In this document: positions 23,465-29,940 of the stretch, one piece after another
Layout: the number at the start of each line of letters is the position of its first letter
Numbering within the stretch: the stretch's first letter is position 1
Source of the DNA: Tubiluchus corallicola
Lineage: Eukaryota; Priapulida; Priapulimorpha; Priapulimorphida; Tubiluchidae
Length of the DNA stretch: 29,940 nt
Direction of reading: 5' to 3'
Assembly (NCBI GenBank): GCA_030141605.1
Contig: JAQGDQ010001677.1
Span: 1 to 29,940, forward strand
Translations under genes and position numbers: made by a program
Notes under the pieces: generated by a model
What the model was told of the DNA's origin: nothing
Database searches by the model: none
Seen by the model: only the letters and a program-made list of their open reading frames with translations

Positions 23465-25100
23465 TCTCGATCTTCTGTATTTCTCTTCCTATATGAGCAC
23501 TTAACGCTGAGCTAGTTATTTTCTCATTGCATTAGACCTTCACAATACAGCCAAGTTAAATCGCATTTATGTCACTTCGTCTTTAGCTTTAAGATGATTA
23601 ACTAAATACATGATAATCTCTCCCATGTTGTGCTCTTAGCACTTACTGGTACAATTTTAATCCCGTTCATTCAAACATGTTTACGCATTACAATACCAGT
23701 CTTGTTGATCTACTATTACTAGTTAAGCAGTTTTCGTTCATAAAGGCTGCTTTTGTTGAAAATAAACTTCAATTCCTGTACTATTGTGTCTTCTTTCTGC
23801 GGTTTCCAACTAAAATTGTTTTTCGAGTAATTTACAACGCTGGTATTTAGCACAAATATATATATATTATATATTAATTCTTTATTTGTCATTAAAATGG
23901 TTCACTTATTATAATAAAATTGAGCAAGCCTCAGCATAATGTTAATATAACAACACTGTTCAAGACAAATGCGTCCAGTGCTGACTAAAAAAACTAAAGT
24001 GCAAAACTAAGGCCTAAATATATACAATAAATGAACATATTTACAAAAACCATATTAAAATATTTTTACAAAACAATACTACAAAAGTACATTAAATTTT
24101 ACATGACGTATTTTACACTGTATATACATTTGACAAGACACAATTAACAGAAACATGCTTTACATTACTTAAATTTCACTCATTACATTTACACTATTTA
24201 TACATTTGACATTACAAAACTAACATAACTAACAAATGATTCTGTTAAATATATTTAATGATATCAGGCCTTTCTTTGATTTTTTGTTATAATATTAATA
24301 GTTATTTTTAGATCAGCCTAATGAGAGTTTTCGTAGATGCCACTGTTATAAGTGATTTCCTTAGGAACATTTGCAATACATGTGGCGCCATTAATTGACA
24401 AATACAAGAAGCAGTACCTCTTTAATATTATATAAAACACAATCTACTATCAATTTTTTTATTAGTAAACTTTTAGTTATGCTGCACTATGTCAGAAGGT
24501 AATACATAAATGTAAGCTCACAACTATTCAGACTAGTTTGTACGTTTTTTATATTATATTTAAAATAATAGCTGCAAACTTTCATTTCGTTAGTGAAGCA
24601 CTATCAACTCCAGGAGTAACTGTGTTGTTAACAATGGTTAACAAAATAAAAAATCTTCTGTTAACCCTTCTATACCTGTCCACGTAAAACGTCCTAGATC
24701 TCTGAATGCATCTTTCTTTGTCTCGGAGGATACAATCATTTCTTGGCTGTTTGACGAAATGCCTTTTATAACAATCTGTGAATGGATTTTATTCTTACTG
24801 TGAATGGATTTAACTGTCACAATTTAGGCTATTAGTAAGCAAAAAAATTTTTCTTGTTTAGGATTTTTTCTAGTTTCTGTATAAACTTTCATGTTTGTTT
24901 GTTTGTTTGTTTAAAATTGCAATTCATATAAAGCGCATATTTTATAACGCACCACAAGCAGTTACGGAGTCCGGATTATATTATATTATCTTATATTTTT
25001 TCTAACTTGGAATGAATTGTTCAAGTTCCATAAATTACTGTTTAATAATTGCTGTAGGGGACGACTAGACAGCTTGGCTTGCTCCTTCACCCAACAATAC
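23465..25100. other. Intronic AT-rich stretch
   Basis: Very AT-rich with small simple repeats (ATATATATAT near 23870, four TTTG units near 24896). A minus-strand 60-codon frame at 24638-24820 has a fairly balanced end (DAFRDLGRFTWTGIEGLTED) but no family was recognised and no splice or poly(A) context supports it. No RNA genes seen. Confidence 0.35.
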
Positions 25101-25123
25101 ACCCCCCCCCCCCCCCACCCCCC
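25101..25123. repeat. Poly(C) run
   Basis: A run of C interrupted once by A on the + strand; a likely G-rich structured tract on the other strand and a difficult region for sequencing. Confidence 0.9.
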
Positions 25124-25473
25124 ATAATTTTCAAGCCGCGCATTTGAAATTTGCAGTCATACGTTTTGAATTTAATCACCAGTTAGCCAAATTTAATCAT
25201 CCTCTTGCGGTTTTGTAGTTTATATATAAATTATATATGTCGTGTGACCCGGAAACAATCATAAATACTGATGTTAATTCATGTGAAGTTCCGCATGTGT
25301 CTAAACATCTTGACAAATGACCAGCGATTGTATTCTAATAACTATGTTCCTCTAACACAGGAAAAATGTGTGCCTGCTGCCCACTGGCCCAACCAGGCAA
25401 GCTTAGCTGTTGATAGAATAACATTGAACTAGAAAAAATGACCTTTTCTGGGTGATTCGCTCTGTATAGTTCC
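25124..25473. other. Intronic spacer before the 36-bp satellite
   Basis: AT-rich DNA without recognised features. Confidence 0.3.
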
Positions 25474-26055
25474 TCTTGTGTAAGTCTCTCTGTGGTATAG
25501 ACTATCCTACCTTGTGTAACTCCCTCTGTGGCATAGACTGTCTTACCTTGTGTAACTCCCTCTGTGGCATAGACTGTCTTACCTTGTGTAACTCCCTCTG
25601 TGGCATAGACTGTCTTACCTTGTGTAACTCCCTCTGTGGCATAGACTGTCTTACCTTGTGTAACTCCCTCTGTGGCATAGACTGTCTTACCTTGTGTAAC
25701 TCCCTCTGTGGCATAGACTGTCTTACCTTGTGTAACTCCCTCTGTGGCATAGACTGTCTTACCTTGTGTAACTCCCTCTGTGGCATAGACTGTCTTACCT
25801 TGTGTAACTCCCTCTGTGGCATAGACTGTCTTACCTTGTGTAACTCCCTCTGTGGCATAGACTGTCTTACCTTGTGTAACTCCCTCTGTGGCATAGACTG
25901 TCTTACCTTGTGTAACTCCCTCTGTGGCATAGACTGTCTTACCTTGTGTAACTCCCTCTGTGGCATAGACTATCTTACCTTGTGTAACTCCCTCTGTGGT
26001 ATAGACTGTGTTACCTTGTGTAACTCCCTCTGTGGTATAGACTGTCTTACCTTGT
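25474..26055. repeat. 36-bp tandem satellite, 16 copies, open on both strands
   Basis: CTTACCTTGTGTAACTCCCT plus CTGTGGCATAGACTGT recurs every 36 bp; inner units are identical and substitutions are confined to the first and the last three units. As 36 is a multiple of three, the + strand is open for 193 codons (a Cys-rich 12-residue repeat, CGIDCLTLCNSL) and the minus strand for 154 codons (HKVRQSMPQREL). Each unit read on the minus strand contains CAAGGTAAGA, a near-consensus 5' splice site. The array ends about 57 bp before the acceptor of the exon at 26113. It is best read as intronic satellite. Confidence 0.93.
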
Positions 26056-26065
26056 AGCGGGTATA

Positions 26066-26411
26066 CTTTGACTGTGCAGTAGAAAACGTGAAAATAACGT
26101 TATTAATTTCAGATAAACCTCTGCCAGAAACAAATTCTATTATGCTAAACAACAAGGTGATGTAGACTACGTCGACACTAAAGAAGATACTAATATAAAG
26201 GTACGTGCATCAGTACACTTAGTCATTTTATGTTGACAACCACAAAACCAAATGTTAACATGGAAGTTGAAAATTTTTAGAGTTTTTATGAATTTTTGTT
26301 TTTTTTCGTAATAATTTGTTTAAAGGTAATAAATAGGCAACTTAGAAACATCATTGATTCCAATCCGGTATTATTAAGCAGTAAATAAATCCAACATGCT
26401 AATTCGCGTGT
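26066..26411 (+). repeat. Left arm of inverted duplication
   Basis: From TTTGACTGTGCAGTAG to TGCTAATTCGCGTG this segment matches the reverse complement of 28378-28717 with only scattered substitutions and small indels. It covers the end of an intron, one exon and the start of the next intron. Its outer edge sits at the end of the 36-bp satellite and its inner edge in the first unit of the 86-bp array. Confidence 0.92.
26113..26200 (+). pseudogene. Frameshifted copy of the pre-finger exon (sense orientation)
   Basis: An 88-nt segment between ATTTCAG and GTACGTGC, in the right strand and position to join 20995-21087 and 26905-27075. Relative to the inverted copy it has lost one base at about 26127 (CCAGAAACAAA against CCAGGAAGCAAA) and has two further G-to-A changes. 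Read in the gene's frame it goes wrong after KPLP and hits TAG at 26161-26163, before the zinc fingers. Skipping it would not restore the frame, because the flanking exons have phases 1 and 0. So, as assembled, the gene is interrupted here unless the sequence has an error. Confidence 0.75.
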
Positions 26412-26774
26412 CTTTTCCTTTAACAAAATTCATTCGTCATATTTTTCTAAGTTTTAGTGATAACAGTAAAATAAATCCAACATGCTAATTTGCGTGTCTT
26501 TTCCTTTAATAAAATTCATTCTTCATATTTTTCTAAGTTTTAGTGATAACGGTAAAATAAATCCAACATGCTAATTCGCGTGTCTTTTCCTTTAACAAAA
26601 TTCATTCGTCATATTTTTCTAAGTTTTAGTGATAACAGTAAAATAAATCCAACATGCTAATTTGCGTGTCTTTTCCTTTAATAAAATTCATTCTTCATAT
26701 TTTTCTAAGTTTTAGTGATAACGGTAAAATAAATCCAACATGCTAATTCGCGTGTCTTTTCCTTTAACAAAATT
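26384..26774. repeat. 86-bp tandem array, about 4.5 copies, dimeric
   Basis: ATAAATCCAACATGCTAATT recurs at 86-bp steps (CCAACATGCT at 26391, 26477, 26563, 26649, 26735). Odd units have TTCGCGTG, TTTAACAAAA and, where complete, ATTCGTC and AACAG; even units have TTTGCGTG, TTTAATAAAA, ATTCTTC and AACGG, so the true period is a 172-bp dimer. The matching position in the right inverted arm holds a single unit, so amplification followed the duplication or was lost there. Confidence 0.93.
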
Positions 26775-26904
26775 TGCTGTTACTATGACTTGAATTCAAT
26801 TTGTTCTGTTTTGCTAATACATGAGCATTCGAAGCTGAGATCTAACCAGTCGCCATGTTAATTAATTCTTTAGTGACTCACCGATTAGTTTTTGCTTTTT
26901 TCAG
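26775..26904. other. Intron end before the zinc-finger exon
   Basis: Ends with GTTTTTGCTTTTTTCAG, a strong pyrimidine tract and acceptor. Confidence 0.7.
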
Positions 26905-27075
26905 TGTTACCTGTGTTCAAAGAAGTTCTCCAATAACGTCAAATTCATGGAGCACTGCCACGGTCACATAGACCGCGATCATTCCCATGTCACAGATCTC
27001 TCGGATTTGACGACGTGCAAACAGTGTTTCCTCAAGTTTGACACTCCGTTTGAAATGCAGAATCATTACGATGAG
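26905..27075 (+). CDS. POGZ/ZNF280-like gene, C2H2 zinc-finger exon
   Basis: A 171-nt, 57-codon exon in phase 0 at both ends, with acceptor TTTTTTCAG and donor GTACGC. Finger 1 (residues 1-21) is CYLCSKKFSNNVKFMEHCHG followed by H: C-x2-C-x12-H-x3-H with Cys 1 and 4 and His 17 and 21. Finger 2 begins at residue 38, CKQCFLKFDTPFEMQNHYDE: Cys 38 and 41 and His 54, with its last His expected from the next exon. The signature C-x2-C-x3-F-x-TPF-x-x-Q-x-H in finger 2 and an N-x-KFM-x-H first finger are features I associate with POGZ and ZNF280A-D, nuclear proteins linked to chromatin. The remaining exons lie beyond the window or were not found. The zinc-finger call is firm; the family is probable. 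Confidence 0.85.
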
Positions 27076-27389
27076 GTACGCGACGTCATCTTTGAGAGTA
27101 ATATTATACAATTTACATTATTCTGTGTAGCACGTCTGCACAGGTAGCAGAATGCTGATGCAGTAGGTCCTTGTTTAACGACGTTAATGCGTTCTAGCAA
27201 AACGCGACGTTAAGCGATGCCAAGACTTCCATAGAAAGTAATGTAAAAGAATTGGGATACGTTCCAGAGGCAAAAATCAATGCTGTTTAGATCATGTAAC
27301 TAAAACATTTAAGAGTTTTACTCATATTTCTACTGATCAATTTCTTTCTGCTTAATTGAAACCACCTTTATTGAATTGAACACGGCCTT
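27076..27389. other. Intron with a GTTAA-rich sequence
   Basis: From 27170 to 27260 the words TTTAACGACGTTAATGCG and CGCGACGTTAAGCGATG resemble, in composition and GTTAAGC content, the adjacent 67-bp array, suggesting that both derive from one repeat family. No gene is seen. Confidence 0.4.
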
Positions 27390-27968
27390 TAAAACGTGGC
27401 GTCTCTAAACAGGGAGTCGTTAAGCAAATACTAAGGTGTCGAATGATTGTGGTCGTTAAAACGTAGCGTCTCTAAACAGGGAGTCGTTAAGCAAATACTA
27501 AGGTGTCGAATGAACGCGGTCGTTAAAACGTAGCGTGTCTAAACAGGGAGTCGTTAAGCAAAGACTAAGGTGTCAAATGATGGCAGTCGTTTAAACGTAG
27601 CGTGTCTAAACAGGGAGTCGTTAAGCAAAGACTAAGGTGTCAAATGAACGCGGTCGTTAAAACGTAGTGTCTCTAAACAGGGAGTCGTTAAGCAAAGACT
27701 AAGATGTCGAATGAACGCGGCCTTTAAAACGTAGCGTCTCTAAACAGGGAGTCGTTAAGCAAATACTAAGGTGTCGAATGAACGCGGCCTTTAAAACGTA
27801 GCGTGTCTAAACAGGGAGCCGTTAAGCAAATACTAAGGTGTCGAATGATTGTGGTCGTTAAAACGTAGCGTCTCTAAACAGGGAGTCGTTAAGCAAATAC
27901 TAAGGTGTCGAATGAACGCGGTCGTTAAAACGTAGCGTCTCTAAACAGGGAGCCGTTAAGCAAAGACT
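27390..27968. repeat. Second 67-bp tandem satellite, 9 copies
   Basis: TCTCTAAACAGGGAGTCGTT recurs at exactly 67-bp steps from about 27402 to 27938. Linkers vary: ATTGTGGTCG, AACGCGGTCG, ATGGCAGTCG, AACGCGGCCT. The order GGCCT, ATTGTGG, AACGCGGTCG appears at the start and again six units later, a 402-bp higher-order period. It has the same unit length as the array at 16193 but no sequence similarity, so that is coincidence. Confidence 0.95.
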
Positions 27969-28125
27969 TATAGTAATAGTTTTCAGTCTTTTGCCAAGCA
28001 TGTTTATTGCTGTTTATCGCTCTGTGTGTAAATAAGAAATACATTAGATTACACTCTTAATACTGTCTCAGTTGCGTTTTCTTTTTAAAATTCTGTGAAG
28101 GCATGAAAACTTTGCTAAATTAGAA
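27969..28125. other. Spacer between 67-bp array and tRNA-like retrosequence
   Basis: AT-rich DNA, nothing recognised. Confidence 0.3.
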
Positions 28126-28222
28126 AGTCTGAAAAAATTTTGACTCTCCATGGGATTCGAACCCAGGCCTTATGGGCAGCTATGCTAACAGAGGCACACT
28201 GACTTTTCAGACTGAAAAAATT
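28126..28222 (-). mobile_element. tRNA-like retrosequence with candidate target-site duplications
   Basis: On the minus strand, CCTGGGTTCGAATCCCATGG (about 28148-28168) is a perfect T-arm with B-box, preceded by an A-box-like TGTTAGCATAGC. Only about 13 bases separate the two boxes, so the anticodon arm is missing and the 5' side does not pair with the acceptor 3' strand; it is not a functional tRNA gene. Flanking direct repeats AGTCTGAAAAAATT (28126-28139) and AGACTGAAAAAATT (28209-28222) match at 13 of 14 bases, as expected for an old retroposed insert. Confidence 0.6.
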
Positions 28223-28377
28223 ATTCTATAAACCACTAGAGGTCTATTAACAGAGAATCGTAATTCAAACCATATCAAGACATAATATAAGATTAATTCT
28301 TTAACTAATTATTAGCACTCTAATATTTTTCTTTGTATTTCTAAATACAATTTGTCTAAAGATATTTTGTTTATTTA

Positions 28378-28717
28378 ACACGTGAATTAGCATATTGGAT
28401 TTATTTTACTGCTTAATAATACCGATTGAATCAATGATGTTTCTAAGTTGCCTATTTATTACCTTTAAACAAATTATTACGAAAAAAAACAAAAATTCAT
28501 AAAAACTCTAAAAATTTTCAACTTCCATGTTAACATTTGTTTGTGAAGTCAACATAAAATGACTAAGTGTACTGATGCACGTACCTTTATATTAGTATCT
28601 TCTTTAGTGTCGACGTAGTCTACATCACCTTGTTGTCTAGCATAATAGAATTTGCTTCCTGGCAGAGGTTTATCTGAAATTAATAACGTTATTTCACGTT
28701 TCTACTGCACAGTCAAA
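28378..28717 (-). repeat. Right arm of inverted duplication
   Basis: The reverse complement matches 26066-26411, including both splice sites, the exon and flanking intron sequence such as TTACGAAAAAAAACAAAAAT. The two arms are separated by about 1.97 kb that contains the zinc-finger exon. Confidence 0.92.
28585..28673 (-). other. Intact copy of the pre-finger exon on the opposite strand
   Basis: An 89-nt segment flanked on the minus strand by ATTTCAG and GTACGTGC. It is two bases plus 29 open codons: KPLPGSKFYYARQQGDVDYV then DTKEDTNIK. Its phases fit the gene exactly: the two leading bases AT complete the G left by 20995-21087, and it ends at a codon boundary, as the zinc-finger exon requires. 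It has the coding integrity the sense copy lacks but lies on the wrong strand, downstream of the zinc-finger exon. Misassembly, a recent inverted duplication, or trans-splicing use are possible. Confidence 0.8.
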
Positions 28718-28899
28718 AAGTTTACAGTTTCAAAGTCATTAATTCAATGCAAAAATAATCAAGATTAACAATTCAGTTACAAGTTTTACAAAAAAAAACA
28801 ACAAACACCTATTAATATGCTGGACCAGCTAAAGTTCACATATAACACAGTGCAGTTTCAATGCAAAAAAAGGCGAAACACATTTGCAAGTCAGTACAG
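28718..28899. other. Spacer
   Basis: AT-rich DNA without recognised features. Confidence 0.3.
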
Positions 28900-28987
28900 A
28901 CGACTGAGGTCGTGAGTTCGAACCAGCGGCCGGGCCATACCAAAGACTTTAAAGCCGACTTTAAATAAAGATTATTATTATTATTTT
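28900..28987 (+). mobile_element. tRNA-derived SINE, internally deleted copy
   Basis: Contains GAGGTCGTGAGTTCGAACCA (B-box), GCGGCCGGGCCATACCAAAG, ACTTTAAAG and then directly GCCGACTTTAAATAAAGATT with an ATT repeat tail. It matches the SINE at 22318-22596 at both ends but lacks its A-box half and the central body of roughly 170 bp. Confidence 0.85.
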
Positions 28988-29606
28988 TAAGTCAAAAAAA
29001 TAAATATGTTGAACAGGTGTTACTAACATTTTATGTGACAGTTATAAAACAATTCATAAGACGTTTTATACAACAGTTATCTGCACCAGAAAGTAATCTT
29101 TTTGAATTTCTATATCATAAAAATAAAAACGACAAAGAACAGTTCTACCATTCCAAACAAAATTTCTACAAAACAATTAGACAAAACCATTCAAAGTAAG
29201 TCTTCTAAGATGTATTATAACCACACGGAACAGCCAATATATATATATATGAAAAACCAACACTTATCAATACTGCCAGTTTCTGTCAACATTTTTATAT
29301 ATAAAAAAACAAATGAAAAACTTCCATATATTCACTCAGGTTAACTGAATGAATGAACCATTACCTAGAACAAGCTGCAAAAAGTTAGAATTGAACGTAT
29401 TGTGACATTTCAAGGTTTTTATCTATTCTGTGCTTTCACGTAATTGTAATTATGTTTAAATGTGTACTTATGAACAAAATTAGTATTAGTATTATTAACC
29501 CTTTCACTATGTAGTTGCTTTTTAACTGGGCCAGACTGACTTTTTGCACATTTGACAATAACTTCTTGTGGTGTGTTACTAAAACAGAATTTTGTAAATA
29601 AGCACA
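28988..29606. other. AT-rich stretch without recognised features
   Basis: Frames at 29017-29199, 29102-29344 and 29419-29643 are AT-driven, Lys/Asn/Ile-rich and without domains. Confidence 0.35.
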
Positions 29607-29608
29607 TA

Positions 29609-29831
29609 CCGTATATACTTAATACTTGGCCAAGCGCTTGCATGCGTCTTACACACTAACACAGTAGGCTATTGATTTATTACTCGGCCATTGTTGACAT
29701 CATTTACTCTGCAAGACCTTAATATTTTATGGTCGACTTGTACACAGGTAATACATAAAATGATGCACTTTTTGATCTCAAAATGCACATCGACTTGTAC
29801 ATAAGGCTGACTTGTAAACACGTATATACGG
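29609..29831. mobile_element. Short MITE with TA target site
   Basis: The left end CCGTATATAC and right end GTATATACGG are perfect 10-bp inverted repeats, each flanked by TA (29607-29608 and 29832-29833). The interior has repeated CGACTTGTA words (29734, 29791) and a variant GACTTGTAAAC near the right end. The TA duplication fits the Tc1/mariner/pogo group. No transposase is encoded. Confidence 0.7.
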
Positions 29832-29879
29832 TAGTTGTCTGTTATTAAGTACAGATATTAAATATCAGTTTCATTTCTA

Positions 29880-29940
29880 CACATGCACACATATACAAGC
29901 ATACATACATGCATGCACACGCGCGCGCGCACGCACGCAC
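29880..29940. repeat. Alternating purine-pyrimidine simple repeat at window edge
   Basis: CATACATACATGCATGCACA followed by CGCGCGCGCG and ACGC repeats. Continuous alternating purine-pyrimidine sequence has Z-DNA potential. Confidence 0.85.

Noticed and set aside
25476-26057. 193-codon Cys-rich repeat protein and 154-codon minus-strand repeat protein
   Set aside because: The unit length is a multiple of three, so openness is automatic; the array lies inside an intron and both strands are open equally.
26917-27147. Frames on both strands over the zinc-finger exon
   Set aside because: The minus frame is a shadow; the plus frame is the true exon read through its donor site into the intron.
27402-27968. 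Relationship between the two 67-bp arrays (16193 and 27390)
   Set aside because: Same unit length but no shared sequence.

Overview
The window is metazoan nuclear DNA: AT-rich, intron-dominated, with very long (AG)n/(CT)n tracts, seven complex tandem arrays, SINEs, LINE relics and several short elements with terminal inverted repeats (TIRs). There are no prokaryotic gene layouts. The repeat style (tRNA-headed and 5S-headed SINEs, MITE-like elements, large introns) suggests a marine invertebrate, perhaps a lophotrochozoan; the lineage is a guess.

One host gene can be supported. It runs on the + strand and appears as at least four exons: 18053-18429, 20995-21087, 26113-26200 and 26905-27075. 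The last encodes one complete and one split C2H2 zinc finger whose spacing and sequence resemble the POGZ/ZNF280 family. It continues beyond the right edge, and upstream exons are probable. All DNA between these exons is intronic.

The most unusual structure is an inverted duplication of about 340 bp (arms 26066-26411 and 28378-28717) around the zinc-finger exon. Each arm carries a copy of the 88/89-bp exon preceding the fingers. The copy in the sense orientation has lost one base and is frameshifted; the copy on the opposite strand is intact over 29 codons, with canonical splice sites. Either the assembly is locally wrong, or the gene is broken or rearranged here, or the antisense exon is used in some unusual way.

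Layout: 1-6130 has a 74-bp satellite, two (AG)n tracts and a minus-strand open frame that looks like the 3' end of a retroelement or gene. 7409-9274 is a cluster of three TIR elements. 9812-11300 has a 31-bp satellite and a repeat cluster. 14231-14777 is a complete 5S rRNA-headed SINE with perfect 11-bp target-site duplications. 16193-17230 has 67-bp and 42-bp arrays. 18053-27075 is the gene, with LINE fragments, a tRNA SINE, a (CT)n tract and the 36-bp and 86-bp arrays in its introns. 27390-28987 has a second 67-bp array, the inverted arm, a tRNA-like retrosequence and a truncated SINE. 29609-29831 is a further TIR element with a TA target site.
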